NCBI RefSeq assembly: GCF_027531545.1
Contig: NZ_JAPZSC010000001.1
Span: 534,195 to 598,194, forward strand
From: Silanimonas sp.
GTDB lineage: Bacteria > Pseudomonadota > Gammaproteobacteria > Xanthomonadales > Xanthomonadaceae
Direction of reading: 5' to 3'
DNA length: 64,000 nucleotides
The translations under genes were made by a program, and so were the position numbers. The notes below the pieces were generated by a model. It saw nothing but the letters and a program-made list of their open reading frames with translations. It ran no database searches and was not told the DNA's origin. Below are positions 38,133 to 47,288 of the stretch, one piece after another. Each line of letters begins with the position of its first letter. Positions within the stretch are counted from its first letter, which is position 1.

Positions 38133-38789
38133 TCAGAGGCCGAGCACCAGCACGGCCTGCATTGCCGTCCACGCCACCCAGCCCAGCAGCGCCGCCACGG
38201 CGGCGACCTGCAGGCCCAGCCACGCCGTCGCCCAAGCCGGGATCACCGCATCGCCGTCAACGCGCGTGCCCGCCGCGAGGTCGTGGCCGGCGCGATGGTC
38301 GTCGCGGAACATCACCAGCGCATGGCCGAGGTGGAGCAGCAACCAGCTGGGCCCCGCGGCGAGGAGGCGCAGCAGCACGCGCGGCAGGCCCGCCTTGCCG
38401 CCGTCGTTCGCCAACACGCGCAGGCCCAGCGCGCGCTTGCCCGGCGTGGCGCACCACGGCGAGGCCTCGAAGCCCACGAAGTACGCGGCCACCACGATCC
38501 AGGCCCAGAGGCCCGCGCTGAGCAGCGAGGCGAGCAACGCCTCCATGCCCTGCGTCATCGCCGCCATGAAGACGGTATCGGCCTGCAACGCACCAGCGAG
38601 GTCGAGCAGGGCGATGTGCCCGGCCCCGAACGCGCGATCCAGCGCGAGCTGCATGGCGCCTTCCATGCCCCCCCACGCCGAATGCGCGACCTGCAGGGGC
38701 CGCCAGGCCGCGGCGGTGACGAACGGCGACAGCAGGACGAGATCGAGGCTGTAGGCGGCATAGCGCGCCTTGAACGCCGCCGCACTCAT
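38133..38789 (-). CDS. RDD-family membrane protein, last gene of the tat operon
   Basis: 218 residues. Three or more membrane spans; the RDD signature is seen as ARYAAYSLDLVLLSP at the N-terminus (Arg and Asp of the motif) and CATPGKRALGLRVL near 115-130. RDD proteins are poorly characterised; some act as Na+/H+ antiporters. The start ATG overlaps the tatC stop (ATGA at 38786-38789), which ties it to the tat transcript, though a role in Tat export is only inferred from that. Confidence 0.8.
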   Translation of the reverse strand: MSAAAFKARYAAYSLDLVLLSPFVTAAAWRPLQVAHSAWGGMEGAMQLALDRAFGAGHIALLDLAGALQADTVFMAAMTQGMEALLASLLSAGLWAWIVVAAYFVGFEASPWCATPGKRALGLRVLANDGGKAGLPRVLLRLLAAGPSWLLLHLGHALVMFRDDHRAGHDLAAGTRVDGDAVIPAWATAWLGLQVAAVAALLGWVAWTAMQAVLVLGL

Positions 38790-39529
38790 GCCACTTCGGC
38801 GGGCTTGGCGCGCACCAGCACACGGCCCACCAGCAGGCCGGCCTCGTAAAGCAGCCACATCGGGATCATCAGCAGCACCATCGACAGACCGTCGGGCGGC
38901 GTCAGCAGTGCGGCGAGGATGGCGATGACGACGATGACGTAGCCGCGCCATTCGGAGAGCTGCGCCGGCGTGACCCAGCCGAGCATCAGCGCGACGAGTA
39001 CCGCGATCGGCATCTCGAAGGCGAGGCCGGCGGCGAGCCCCATCACCAGCACGAAGCTCAAGTACGCGTTGATGTCCGGCATCATCGTCACGCCTTCGGG
39101 CACCGTCGCGGTAAGGAAGGCGAACATCGCCGGCAGCAGCACGAAGTAGGCGAAGGCGATGCCGACGTAGAACAGCAGCACCGCGGCGACCAGCAGGGGC
39201 AGGGCGAGGCGCTTCTCGTTGCGGTAGAGCCCGGGTGCGACGAAGGCCCAGGCCTGGTAGAGCATGAAGGGCACGGCCACCAGCAGGGCGACGAACAGCG
39301 TGAGCTTCATCGGCGCGAAGAACGGCGAGGCCACATCCACCGCGATCAGCTGGCCACTGTCGGGCAGGTGCGCGAGCAGCGGCGCCGCGAGGCGCGCGTA
39401 GAGCTCATTGGCGAAGGGCAGCAGGCCGAGGAAGGCGACGCCCAGCGCCAGCAACGCGCGCATCGTGCGCATGCGCAGCTCGAGCAGGTGGCCCATCAAG
39501 CCCAGGCCGGTGTCGGCGTCGTCGCTCAT
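38786..39529 (-). CDS. tatC: Sec-independent protein translocase TatC
   Basis: 247 residues, six transmembrane helices. The cytoplasmic N-terminus carries LMGHLLELRMRTMRA, the conserved signal-binding HLxELRxR, and the first periplasmic loop has the usual FFAPMKLTLF. TatC is the receptor for twin-arginine signal peptides of folded proteins. Start overlaps tatB by 4 bases. The protein is complete and slightly shorter than E. coli TatC (258). Confidence 0.96.
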   Translation of the reverse strand: MSDDADTGLGLMGHLLELRMRTMRALLALGVAFLGLLPFANELYARLAAPLLAHLPDSGQLIAVDVASPFFAPMKLTLFVALLVAVPFMLYQAWAFVAPGLYRNEKRLALPLLVAAVLLFYVGIAFAYFVLLPAMFAFLTATVPEGVTMMPDINAYLSFVLVMGLAAGLAFEMPIAVLVALMLGWVTPAQLSEWRGYVIVVIAILAALLTPPDGLSMVLLMIPMWLLYEAGLLVGRVLVRAKPAEVA

Positions 39530-39870
39530 GGGACGGGCGGCTTGGGGTCGGCGGCGGGGTCGTTCGCGCCGGCCGGAGGCGTGACGTCGAGGCGCGTGGC
39601 ATCGCCCACGCCCGACTGCAGCTCGCGCGCTTCGTCGTCGAGCTGCTTCACCGCGTCGCGGATCGCTTCGCGCTCGGCCTGCAGGGAGGCTTTCATATCC
39701 TCGGCAGCGAGCTCACGCTCCATCTCGGACTTCACCGCGAACCACTGGGCGCGCGCCTTGCGCACCCACAGGCCGGCGAAACGCGCCGCCTTCGGCAGGC
39801 GTTCGGGGCCGAGCACCACCAAGGCGATCACCCCGATGATGCCGATCTCCAGCCAGCCGAGCTCGAACAT
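39526..39870 (-). CDS. tatB: Sec-independent protein translocase TatB
   Basis: 114 residues. Single N-terminal membrane helix with the TatB signature MFELGWLEI and VVLGPERLPKAAR, then an amphipathic helix and a long charged coiled segment; the C-terminus is a Pro/Ala-rich tail. TatB forms the receptor complex with TatC. It is 25 bases after tatA, and its last 4 bases overlap tatC. Confidence 0.95.
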   Translation of the reverse strand: MFELGWLEIGIIGVIALVVLGPERLPKAARFAGLWVRKARAQWFAVKSEMERELAAEDMKASLQAEREAIRDAVKQLDDEARELQSGVGDATRLDVTPPAGANDPAADPKPPVP

Positions 39871-39895
39871 GGCGGTGGGTCAGCCGCGCCGGCGC

Positions 39896-40120
39896 TCAGG
39901 CGCCGGGACGGTCGTTTTCCTTGCGCTCGGTGGCGGCATCGACGCCCGGCTGCGGTGCGGGCGGATCCAGCTTGGCGGGCTCGTCCTGCGCCTCGCGCAT
40001 GCCCTTCTTGAAGCTCTGGATGGCCTTGCCGAGGTCGCCGCCGGCGCTGATCAGCCGCTTCGTGCCGAAAACCACCAGCACGATCAGGAGGATGATGACG
40101 AGTTCGCGGAATCCCAGCAT
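39896..40120 (-). CDS. tatA: Sec-independent protein translocase TatA
   Basis: 74 residues. The N-terminal hydrophobic helix ends in VFGTKRL, and an amphipathic helix follows with [15 protein letters not shown], the TatA hallmark FGTK...F..FKK. The C-terminal tail is acidic and Pro-rich. TatA assembles the pore or membrane-weakening ring. It is the first gene of tatA-tatB-tatC-RDD; the SYLF gene ends 70 bases upstream on the same strand. Confidence 0.95.
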   Translation of the reverse strand: MLGFRELVIILLIVLVVFGTKRLISAGGDLGKAIQSFKKGMREAQDEPAKLDPPAPQPGVDAATERKENDRPGA

Positions 40121-40189
40121 GGACGTGCTCCGAAGTCAGGGGCCAAGGATAGCCCGTCCGGCAGGCGGCCCGATGACCGCCGCCTCGCC

Positions 40190-40870
40190 TCAGCGCGCGG
40201 CCTGCGCGCTGGCTTCCTCGAGCTTGTCGCGGAAGCCGACGACGGCATTCACCTGCGGGCGGACGCGGTTCTCGAGGATCATCCGCGCGGTGACGTCGCG
40301 GCCGTAGACGCGGCGGTTGGCGCGGTTGTCGATGGCGATCACCGCGCCATCGAGCGCGATGCCGGCGAACAGGCCGCGGGCGCGCGAGTAGCTGTAGATC
40401 TCGGCCTTCAGCTGGCCGTCGGTGCTGGCCTGGGCGCTGCGGCCCACCGGGCCGGCCGCCACCGAGGCGTCGGCGCCGAGGGTGAACTTGCCGTTGACGA
40501 TGTTGTCGACGCCGCGGCGGTTGCGGAACACCAGCACCACGTCGGCCGACTGCACGCCGGCCTGGAAGCCGAAGCTGCCGCCGCCGAGGGTGATGAAGGT
40601 GGGGTTCGACCAGGTGCCGTCGCTGCCACGCACGGCCATCAGGCCCTTGCCGCCGCGGCCGCCGAACACGAGGCCGGCCTTGACCACATCCGGCATCACC
40701 GCAATCGCCTCGGCTTCGCGCAGCAGGCGCTCGGGGATGGACTCCTCGGGGATGGCGAGGATCTCGGAGAGCACGCGCACGGCGTTGTCGGCGCGTTGGA
40801 TTTCCCTTTCCTGCGCGTTCGCGGCGAAGGGCAGCATCAGGGCCAGCAGGGCGGTCAGCACCAGGCGCAT
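40190..40870 (-). CDS. SYLF/YSC84-domain lipid-binding protein, exported
   Basis: 226 residues with a signal peptide ending at about AANAQ (residue 20). The mature protein is one SYLF (YSC84-like) domain: IPERLLREAEAIAVMPDVVKAG, GRGGKGLM, GGGSFGFQAGVQSADVVLVF and SYSRARGLFAGIALDGAVI are all family landmarks. SYLF proteins bind phosphoinositides in eukaryotes; bacterial periplasmic forms are uncharacterised, probably membrane-lipid associated. Divergent from hemH across 122 bases. Confidence 0.9.
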   Translation of the reverse strand: MRLVLTALLALMLPFAANAQEREIQRADNAVRVLSEILAIPEESIPERLLREAEAIAVMPDVVKAGLVFGGRGGKGLMAVRGSDGTWSNPTFITLGGGSFGFQAGVQSADVVLVFRNRRGVDNIVNGKFTLGADASVAAGPVGRSAQASTDGQLKAEIYSYSRARGLFAGIALDGAVIAIDNRANRRVYGRDVTARMILENRVRPQVNAVVGFRDKLEEASAQAAR

Positions 40871-40992
40871 GGGGCGCTCCTTGGGGATTTGGGGACGAAC
40901 GAGTGTGGAAAACCGCGCTTGAGCGGGGCATGAACCCGGCCGTGACGCGCGGGCCGATCATAATGGCCCCCCGCCTCCGACGCCGAACCCGC

Positions 40993-42015
40993 ATGCACAC
41001 GGCTTTCCGCCCCGCGCCGACCGCCACGCCGAACGAGGACGCGGGCCGCACCGGCGTCCTGCTGGTCAACCTCGGCACGCCCGATGCGCCGACGCCGGCC
41101 GCCGTTCGGCGCTACCTGGCCGAGTTCCTGCACGACCACCGGGTGGTCGACCTCACCCGCTGGCTGTGGTGCCCGGTGCTGCACTTCATCATCCTGCCGC
41201 TGCGCTCGCCCAAGGTGGCGAAGAACTACGCCAGCATCTGGACGCCGGAAGGCTCGCCGCTGCTGGCGCTGTCGCAGCGCCTCGTCAACGGCGTGGCGCG
41301 CGCGCTGCCCGGCGTCGATGTGCGCCTGGCCATGCGCTACGGCAACCCGTCCGTTCCGGACGTCATGCGCGCGATGGAGGCCGACGGCTGCCGCCGCTTC
41401 GTCGTGCTGCCGCTGTACCCGCAGTACGCCGCCAGCACCTCGGCGAGCTCGCACGATGCGGTGATGCGCGAAGTGATGCGCTGGCGCCGCCAGCCCGAGC
41501 TGCGCCTGATCCAGGACTACCACCGCGATGCGGGCTGGGTGGCCGCAGTCGCCGAGAGCATCCGCGCGCACTGGGCCGCGAAGGGCCGCGGCGACCGCCT
41601 GCTGATGAGCTTCCACGGCATCCCGCAGCGCTTCGTCGCCGGTGGTGATCCCTACGCCGCGCAGTGCCGGGCCAGCGCCGAAGCCATCGCCGCGGCGCTC
41701 GGCCTCGGCGAGAACGAATGGGCGCTCACCTTCCAGTCGCGCTTCGGTCGCGAGCCCTGGCTGCAGCCCTACACCGACAAGACCCTCGAGCAGTGGGGCC
41801 GCGAAAGGGCCGGCACGGTCGACGTGGTCTGCCCGGGCTTCGCGGTGGACTGCCTCGAGACGCTCGAGGAGATCGCGGCCGAGAACGCCCATGCCTATGT
41901 CGAGGCCGGCGGCACGGCGCTGCGCTACGTGCCGGCCTTGAACGACGATGCCGCGCACGTCGACGCGCTGGCCGCGCTGCTGCGCCGTCATTTGGCAGGC
42001 TGGTCCGATGCGTGA
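40993..42015 (+). CDS. hemH: Ferrochelatase
   Basis: 340 residues from ATG 40993; an open frame continues left, but only this start gives the family N-terminus (GVLLVNLGTPDAPTP). The catalytic histidine is in LLMSFHGIPQRF and the second metal-side glutamate in CPGFAVDCLETLEEI. It inserts ferrous iron into protoporphyrin IX, the last step of heme synthesis. The downstream hydrolase starts inside the hemH stop region (8-base overlap). No other heme gene is near. Confidence 0.96.
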   Translation: MHTAFRPAPTATPNEDAGRTGVLLVNLGTPDAPTPAAVRRYLAEFLHDHRVVDLTRWLWCPVLHFIILPLRSPKVAKNYASIWTPEGSPLLALSQRLVNGVARALPGVDVRLAMRYGNPSVPDVMRAMEADGCRRFVVLPLYPQYAASTSASSHDAVMREVMRWRRQPELRLIQDYHRDAGWVAAVAESIRAHWAAKGRGDRLLMSFHGIPQRFVAGGDPYAAQCRASAEAIAAALGLGENEWALTFQSRFGREPWLQPYTDKTLEQWGRERAGTVDVVCPGFAVDCLETLEEIAAENAHAYVEAGGTALRYVPALNDDAAHVDALAALLRRHLAGWSDA

Positions 42016-42859
42016 GATCCGCCTGCCCGGCGGTCGCGGCGAGCTGGCCGCGCTGCGCTTCGGCGACCCCGACGGCCCGAAGCTGCTCGCACTTCACGGC
42101 TGGCTCGACAACGCCGCGAGCTTCGTGCCGCTGGCGGCGTCGCTGGAAGGTTTCGATGTCGTCGCGCTCGACCTGCCGGGGCACGGCGCTTCCGCGCATC
42201 GCGCCGCCGGGTACGACTACGTCTACGTCGACTGGCTGCACGACGTGCTCGACGCGCTCGACGCGCTCGGCTGGGAACGCGCCCACCTGCTGGGGCACTC
42301 GATGGGCGCAACGCTCGCCAGCACGCTCGCGGCCGCCGCGCCGGAGCGCGTGGCGAAACTCGCCTTGGTGGAAGGCCTCGGGCCCCTGGGCGGCCCGGCG
42401 GAGAGTGCCGGCACGCGCTTGCGCGAGGCCGTGGCGGCGCGCCGTGCGCTGGACGCGCGTCGCGAGGACGCACCCCGCGTGATCAAGGACATCGACACCG
42501 CGCTCGCCGCGCGCCTGCAGGCGACGCCGATGCGCGAAGCGGACGCGCGCCTGATCGTCGAACGCAACCTGCAGGCGGTGTCGGGTGGCTGGTCATGGCG
42601 CTCCGACCCGCGCCTGCGCCTGCCTTCGTCGACGCGCCTGCCGGAAGCCGCGATCCGCGCGATCCTGCAGGCCATCGACGCGCCGACGCTGCTGGTGGCG
42701 GCGGAGCCGTCACCGCCCTACTTCCCGCCGTCGCTTCGCGCCGAGCGCATCGCCTGCCTGCGCGACGCGAACCTGCACGTGCTCGAAGGCGGACACCACG
42801 TGCACATGGAGCGCGCGCCGGAGATCGGCGCGCTGCTGCGGGATTTCCTGCGCGATTAG
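42008..42859 (+). CDS. Alpha/beta hydrolase
   Basis: 283 residues. Oxyanion motif LHGWLDNAASF near 30, DLPGHGAS near 58-65 and nucleophile elbow LGHSMGA (Ser ~98), ending with GGHHVHME (His of the triad). Close in pattern to the bacterial serine hydrolases of the MhpC/YbfF type; substrate unknown. It starts 8 bases before the end of hemH (ATGCGTGA), so translation is coupled. Its stop overlaps the convergent lipoprotein gene by 4 bases. Confidence 0.85.
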   Translation: MREIRLPGGRGELAALRFGDPDGPKLLALHGWLDNAASFVPLAASLEGFDVVALDLPGHGASAHRAAGYDYVYVDWLHDVLDALDALGWERAHLLGHSMGATLASTLAAAAPERVAKLALVEGLGPLGGPAESAGTRLREAVAARRALDARREDAPRVIKDIDTALAARLQATPMREADARLIVERNLQAVSGGWSWRSDPRLRLPSSTRLPEAAIRAILQAIDAPTLLVAAEPSPPYFPPSLRAERIACLRDANLHVLEGGHHVHMERAPEIGALLRDFLRD

Positions 42860-43431
42860 GGCGCGTTGTCGGCCTCCGGGGCCTTTTCCTCGACGGCGTG
42901 GCTGATCGTCACACCGAGCTGGCCGTCCGGCTTGGCTTCGATCATGTAGTTGACGCTGCGATCGTCGCGCTGCCACAGCAGGGTGCTCGAACCGGGCTCG
43001 CTCATCGCCATCAGCGATGTCCAGCCGGCGGCCTTCATGTGCGCGTCGATGCGGGTGGTCAGCTCGGCAAGATCGCCGGGCATCGTTCCGCCGACGAAGC
43101 TGCTGGCGCCGACCACCATCGATGTGTCGAGCACGAGGCCTTCGGGCACCAGCACGTCGGACGGGAAGTCCGCGGGGATCGCCGCGGCATCGCCCTGCGA
43201 GGCGGAGAAGGCGCGGCCCTGCTCGTCCACGCCGGAAACGGTCTGGCCACCGTCCTCGATGTCGATCTCGGCATCAGTCATCGATTCGATGGCCGCTTCC
43301 GCCACCGCCTCGGTGGCGGTCTCCTCGGCGGCTTCCTGGGCCTTGCCGCAGGCGGCGAGCAGCGAGAAAGAAATGGCGGTGACGGCGAGGACGCGAAGCG
43401 CGGTGAGCGACAGCAACGGGGCGCGGGACAT
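42856..43431 (-). CDS. Predicted lipoprotein of unknown function
   Basis: 191 residues. Signal peptide with lipobox LLAACGKA (Cys28 lipid anchor), then an Ala/Glu-rich helical spacer (~30-60) and a compact C-terminal domain with GLVLDTSMVVGASSFVGG and DAHMKAAGWTSLMAMSEPG. The C-terminal part recalls small periplasmic beta-alpha domains, but I recognise no family. It stands alone: 91 bases separate it from the metallopeptidase gene upstream. Confidence 0.75.
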   Translation of the reverse strand: MSRAPLLSLTALRVLAVTAISFSLLAACGKAQEAAEETATEAVAEAAIESMTDAEIDIEDGGQTVSGVDEQGRAFSASQGDAAAIPADFPSDVLVPEGLVLDTSMVVGASSFVGGTMPGDLAELTTRIDAHMKAAGWTSLMAMSEPGSSTLLWQRDDRSVNYMIEAKPDGQLGVTISHAVEEKAPEADNAP

Positions 43432-43522
43432 GGGAACCTTCGGGGGAGGGAGGGGGCGGCAACAGAGTGCCGGGCGGCGACGGATCGCGTCACCCCATCC
43501 ATGGGGACGGTTCAGCCGGCGC

Positions 43523-44350
43523 TCAAGCCTTGGTCAAGGCACGAAGTTGCGCCTTCAGGCCGAGGCCACCATCGCTGCGCAGGAAGGTGCGCTCTTCGCG
43601 CCAGCCCGGGCTGCGCGCTTCCACTTCGCGCCAGAACGCCGCGGAGTGGTTGGCGTGGATCAGATGGCAGAGCTCGTGCACCAGCACGTATTCGAAGGCC
43701 GAGGGCGGGCCGAGCACGAGCGAGAGATCGAGCGAGACGGTGCCGTCCGGCGCCAAACTTCCCCACAGCGAGGACAGCGCGCGCACGCGGAACTCGCGCG
43801 GCGGGCGCGGCAGGTCCGGCAGGTAGGCCGGAAGCCAGCGATGGATGGCCGCACGCGCCTCCGCGCCGTAGAACTCCAGCAGGGCGCGACGCAAGGTCGC
43901 GGCCGATGCCGCGCGCGAGGCGTGGAACTGGAGACGCGCCCCACCTTGCGGCCACGTCGTGCTGGGGCCATCGACGCGCTCGATCCGCGCGCTGCGCCCT
44001 TCCATCCATTCCACCGGGAGTGATTCGCTGCCCAGCGGCAGCGCGTCGACGGCGCCGAACTGCCAGGCGACGGCCACGCGCGTGTCGCGGAAGCGCTGCC
44101 ACTGCGCCGCGATCCAACCGGCATGGTCGTGCACGAAGGCATGGGCCACACGCTCGGAGACGCGCCATGGCACCGAGAGGCGCACGCCGCGCTCGCTGAC
44201 GGTCAGGCGCAGGCGGCGCGCGCGACGATCACGCACGCGATGCAGCGGCACCGACGATCCGTCGGGAAGAAGGAAATCGACGCGAAGGCTTTCGCGCGAG
44301 GCGTCGGGCGCAGGAGCGAGGCCGAAGAGCGAGCGCAGCGCGGCCGTCAT
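43523..44350 (-). CDS. YgjP/SprT-like zinc metallopeptidase (M48-related, DUF45)
   Basis: 275 residues from ATG 44348-44350. The C-terminal half has the zinc motif VHELCHLIHANHSAAFW (HExxH plus downstream His) preceded by SLWGSLAPDGTVSLDLSL, the DUF45/YgjP arrangement; the N-terminal half has RRLRLTVSERGVRLSVPWRVS, also typical. Probable cytosolic protease of unknown target. Overlaps the upstream NTF2-like gene by 4 bases. Confidence 0.85.
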   Translation of the reverse strand: MTAALRSLFGLAPAPDASRESLRVDFLLPDGSSVPLHRVRDRRARRLRLTVSERGVRLSVPWRVSERVAHAFVHDHAGWIAAQWQRFRDTRVAVAWQFGAVDALPLGSESLPVEWMEGRSARIERVDGPSTTWPQGGARLQFHASRAASAATLRRALLEFYGAEARAAIHRWLPAYLPDLPRPPREFRVRALSSLWGSLAPDGTVSLDLSLVLGPPSAFEYVLVHELCHLIHANHSAAFWREVEARSPGWREERTFLRSDGGLGLKAQLRALTKA

Positions 44351-44859
44351 CGCGGACGGGGCCGCCACGCGGCGAGGCGCGCGCCCGCCTGTTCGCGGAT
44401 CTTGCGGCGCAGGACACCACTCCAACCCAACAACAGCCCCGGCGTGCCGAGCGCCTGCCGGCTCCAGCGCCAGACGTCGAACTGGTCGATGTGGCGCACC
44501 ACGAGGCCATCACGAAAGACGAAGGTGGCATCGATGCGGTTGTGCACGAGGCGGCCGGTCGCGCTGAAGCGGTAGTGCGCTTCCCAGTGCGCGCTGCCTT
44601 CGTGGGCGTCGGCGCGGATGGCACTGGCCTCGAGCGACCAGACGTCGCGGCCCTTCGCCTCCACCGCCTCGCAGAGCATCGACCACATCGCCATCACCGC
44701 ATCGCGACCGGCGAGGCCGAAGACCGGATCCTCGAAGCGCACGTCGGGGGCATAGAGCGCAGCCATGCCCTTGGTGTCGAGTGCCGCGAAGGCGGCGTAG
44801 AAGGCCTCGATGCGGCGGGCGTTCTCGTGCAGCACGTCGGGGGCGGTCATGGTGGGCAT
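44347..44859 (-). CDS. NTF2-like (SnoaL) protein
   Basis: 170 residues; a second start (MTAPD, at 44850) is equally possible and leaves 167. One SnoaL-type domain: RIEAFYAAFAALDTKGMAALYAPDVRFEDPVFG, then AHYRFSATGRLVHNRIDATFVFRDGLVVRHIDQFD, the standard order of this fold. A basic tail (RRKIREQAG to end) is added. Co-translated with the YgjP-like peptidase (ATGA overlap). No function can be named. Confidence 0.8.
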   Translation of the reverse strand: MPTMTAPDVLHENARRIEAFYAAFAALDTKGMAALYAPDVRFEDPVFGLAGRDAVMAMWSMLCEAVEAKGRDVWSLEASAIRADAHEGSAHWEAHYRFSATGRLVHNRIDATFVFRDGLVVRHIDQFDVWRWSRQALGTPGLLLGWSGVLRRKIREQAGARLAAWRPRPR

Positions 44860-44932
44860 CCGCCGGATTGGCGAGGGGTTGCCGGAAGTCTAGCGCGCTC
44901 TTGAGCGGCGGACGGCGCACGAGCGGCGGCGG

Positions 44933-44964
44933 AAAAAGCGACGCCCCGCCGAAGCGGGGCGTCG
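44933..44964 (-). terminator. Intrinsic terminator after the outer-membrane protein gene
   Basis: On the minus strand, an 11-pair stem (CGACGCCCCGC / GCGGGGCGTCG, bases 44939-44949 and 44954-44964) with a four-base loop is followed directly by CTTTTT (44933-44938). It lies 50 bases past the stop of the 45,015 gene and has the full hairpin plus T-run form. Confidence 0.85.
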
Positions 44965-45014
44965 TGCGCAGCCCGGAGCAGAGTCACCTCGACGGTGACC
45001 GGCACCGGTGCGGA

Positions 45015-45641
45015 TCACCACTGCAGGCGGAGGCCGAGCTTGAAGCTGTTGATGCCGTCCCCGAGCTCGGTCGACAGACCGGCCGACCACGCGCGATCGA
45101 TGTGCCAGCGCACGCCCATCTCGGCCACTGCGCCATCGAACAGCGTGTAGCCCGAATCCTCGACGAGCGTGTAGCCGATCTTCGCGATGCCTTCGAGGTT
45201 GTCGGCCATCAAGCCGCGCAGGCCGACGCTGACCCGGTAGCCATCGACGTTGGCGTCCTCGCTCTCCCCATCGCGCGAGGCTTCGCCGCGGTAGTCGACA
45301 TAGGCGACTTCACCGAGGACATGGAGGCGCTCGTCGATCGGCAGCGCGTAGCCGACGCCGCCAGTCAGGCGGCCAAGGTCGAAGTCCACGTCAACAAACT
45401 CGCCACTGGCGGTTTCGTAGCCGGCAAAGCCGTAGAAGTCGCTTTCGCCGAACGCGAGGCTGGCGTTGATGCCGCCGCCATTGCCGCTGAGGTCGAGGTC
45501 ATCGACGACGTCGATGTTGAGATTGTTGTAGTGCGCCTCAACGTAGGTGTAGGACAGGGGGGACTCGGCGGCCTGTGCGGCGGGGGCGGCGGCGAGGGCG
45601 AGGGCGAGGCCCAGCAGGGCCGAGAGGGTGGTGCGGTTCAT
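45015..45641 (-). CDS. Outer-membrane beta-barrel protein, unknown function
   Basis: 208 residues. Clear signal peptide (MNRTTLSALLGLALALAAAPAAQA). The mature part alternates hydrophobic and polar residues in about eight strands (YTYVEAHYNNL, FYGFAGYETA, LHVLGEVAYVDYRG, YRVSVGLRG) and ends in KLGLRLQW, a terminal aromatic typical of barrels recognised by BamA. It is close in pattern to small OmpA-like or Ax21-like (Omp-beta-brl) proteins. Acidic loops rich in Asp and Glu. Single-gene unit with its own terminator; rdgC is upstream, 93 bases away. Confidence 0.85.
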   Translation of the reverse strand: MNRTTLSALLGLALALAAAPAAQAAESPLSYTYVEAHYNNLNIDVVDDLDLSGNGGGINASLAFGESDFYGFAGYETASGEFVDVDFDLGRLTGGVGYALPIDERLHVLGEVAYVDYRGEASRDGESEDANVDGYRVSVGLRGLMADNLEGIAKIGYTLVEDSGYTLFDGAVAEMGVRWHIDRAWSAGLSTELGDGINSFKLGLRLQW

Positions 45642-45734
45642 CGTGACGCTCCTTGGTGGAATGGCCGTCGCGAGGGCGGCGGCCGGTGACCCGCCGTCAT
45701 GGCGGGGAATTTCGAATCGGGATGACGCCGTGGA

Positions 45735-46643
45735 TCAGTCGACGCGGCTGAGCTTCAGCGCCTTCTCGAGCACGCCGAACAGCGTGTGCAGTTCCGCACT
45801 GAACAGCGCGTAGCGCGCGTCCAGCTCGGCGGCCAGCGAGTCGCGCTCGGTGTTCTCGAGCTGGTCGACGGCGCCGTCGAGGAACTTCAGCTTGCGGACG
45901 ATGAGGTCTTCGCCGAGCACGAAGCTCACATGGTCGTCGAGCACGAGGGCGAGCTTGGTGACCTGCTTGCCGGTCTCGAGGTGCTTGGTGATCTCGTCGG
46001 CGGTGAGCTCCTGGCGCTGCGCCTTCACCACCGCGCCGCCATCGACGGGATCCTTCAGCTCGCACTCGTCGCCGAGCGTGAGGCCCTCGGGCAGCGGCTC
46101 GCCGGTGAGCCAGCCGGTCATCACCGCGCGCACCGACACTTCGGGATTCACCGGCACCGCCGGGAAGCTGCCCATCGCGTGGCGCAGTTCGGAAACGACG
46201 TTCTCGGCCGACTTCTTCGACGACGCGTCGACGGCGACGATGCCGTGCTTGAGGTCGATCGAGGCCGAGGTGCGCGAGCCCTTGATGAAGGCCTTGGGCA
46301 GCATCTCGTGGATCAGGTCGTCCTTGAGCTGCTTGCGCGCCTTGCCGCCGAGCTTGCGGCCTTCCTTCGCTTCGATCTCGGCGAGCTTCTTCGCCAGCGC
46401 GTCGTTCACCACCGCACCGGGCAGAAGGCGGTCTTCGCGGCCGAGGCTCACCCAGGTGAAGTCACCGAGGCGATGCGTCATCGCCGTGCCCTCGCCCCCC
46501 ATCGGTGGCACAAAGCCGCGGCTGCCGAGCTCGAGCGGACCGACCGGCTTGAGCGGGTGCTCGACGAGGCGGTCTTCGAGGGTTTCCAGCGCGGCGTTGA
46601 GCGAGGACGGGAAGCGGAAGAACGTGAGGTTGCGGAAGAACAT
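45735..46643 (-). CDS. rdgC: Recombination-associated protein RdgC
   Basis: 302 residues (E. coli 303). Begins MFFRNLTFFRF, the conserved RdgC start, with GFVPPMG and IDLKHGIVAVDASSKKSAE as further landmarks. RdgC forms a ring-like dimer on DNA that limits RecA-dependent recombination, and is important when replication restart fails. It is 21 bases downstream of the DUF2238 gene, so it is likely the last gene of ttcA-DUF2238-rdgC. Confidence 0.95.
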   Translation of the reverse strand: MFFRNLTFFRFPSSLNAALETLEDRLVEHPLKPVGPLELGSRGFVPPMGGEGTAMTHRLGDFTWVSLGREDRLLPGAVVNDALAKKLAEIEAKEGRKLGGKARKQLKDDLIHEMLPKAFIKGSRTSASIDLKHGIVAVDASSKKSAENVVSELRHAMGSFPAVPVNPEVSVRAVMTGWLTGEPLPEGLTLGDECELKDPVDGGAVVKAQRQELTADEITKHLETGKQVTKLALVLDDHVSFVLGEDLIVRKLKFLDGAVDQLENTERDSLAAELDARYALFSAELHTLFGVLEKALKLSRVD

Positions 46644-46664
46644 GCGGATCCTGGAAAAGAGAAT

Positions 46665-47288
46665 TCAGCGGGGAAGCGCGGCGAGCTGGCGGTCGTGCCA
46701 GCGGCCGAGCGTCGCGAGCGCGAGCATGGCGCCGAAGCCGGCCCAGGCCATGTCGCTTTGCGTGTCCCAGGCGTAACCCTGGGTGCCGAGAAACGCCTCG
46801 GCGGCCTCGTTCGACATCAGCGCCACCCACCACTCGATGAGTTCGTAGAAGGCCGAGAACCCGAGGCAGAAGGCGACGATAAGGAAAGCACGCCAGCCGG
46901 CGCCATTCACCACGCCGAGGCGCAGGAACAGCTCGCGGGCGATCATCGCGGGCACGACGCCCTGCGCGAAGTGGCCGAGCTTGTCGTAGTTGTTGCGGGT
47001 GCCATCCATCCAATCGCGCACCCAGTCGCCGAGCGGCACTTCGGCATAGGTGTAGTGGCCGCCGACGATCAGGATGATCGAATGCAGCAGCACCAGCACG
47101 TACAGCAGCAGCGTCAACGGGAAGCGCGCGCGCGTGGCGGCCAGTACCGCGAAGAAACCCAGCGCGGGGGCCACCTCCAGCCACCAGGTGAGCCGATCCT
47201 TCGGGCCGATGGCCGACCACGCCAGCACGGCGAGGAACACCGCGCCCCAGGCCAGCGCGCCGGGCGAACGCAACGACGGATTGCTCAC
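46665..47288 (-). CDS. DUF2238 (YjdF-like) membrane protein
   Basis: 207 residues, about six membrane spans. The DUF2238 core is easily seen: [36 protein letters not shown] and [12 protein letters not shown], the last being the most conserved. Function unknown; some relatives are predicted integral membrane enzymes. The start is GTG at 47286-47288, within the ttcA stop (GTGA overlap). Confidence 0.9.
   Translation of the reverse strand: MSNPSLRSPGALAWGAVFLAVLAWSAIGPKDRLTWWLEVAPALGFFAVLAATRARFPLTLLLYVLVLLHSIILIVGGHYTYAEVPLGDWVRDWMDGTRNNYDKLGHFAQGVVPAMIARELFLRLGVVNGAGWRAFLIVAFCLGFSAFYELIEWWVALMSNEAAEAFLGTQGYAWDTQSDMAWAGFGAMLALATLGRWHDRQLAALPR

Noticed and set aside
43480..43520. CCCCATCCATGGGG palindrome as a terminator
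   Set aside because: Short stem with no T-run, between two minus-strand genes and without other support.
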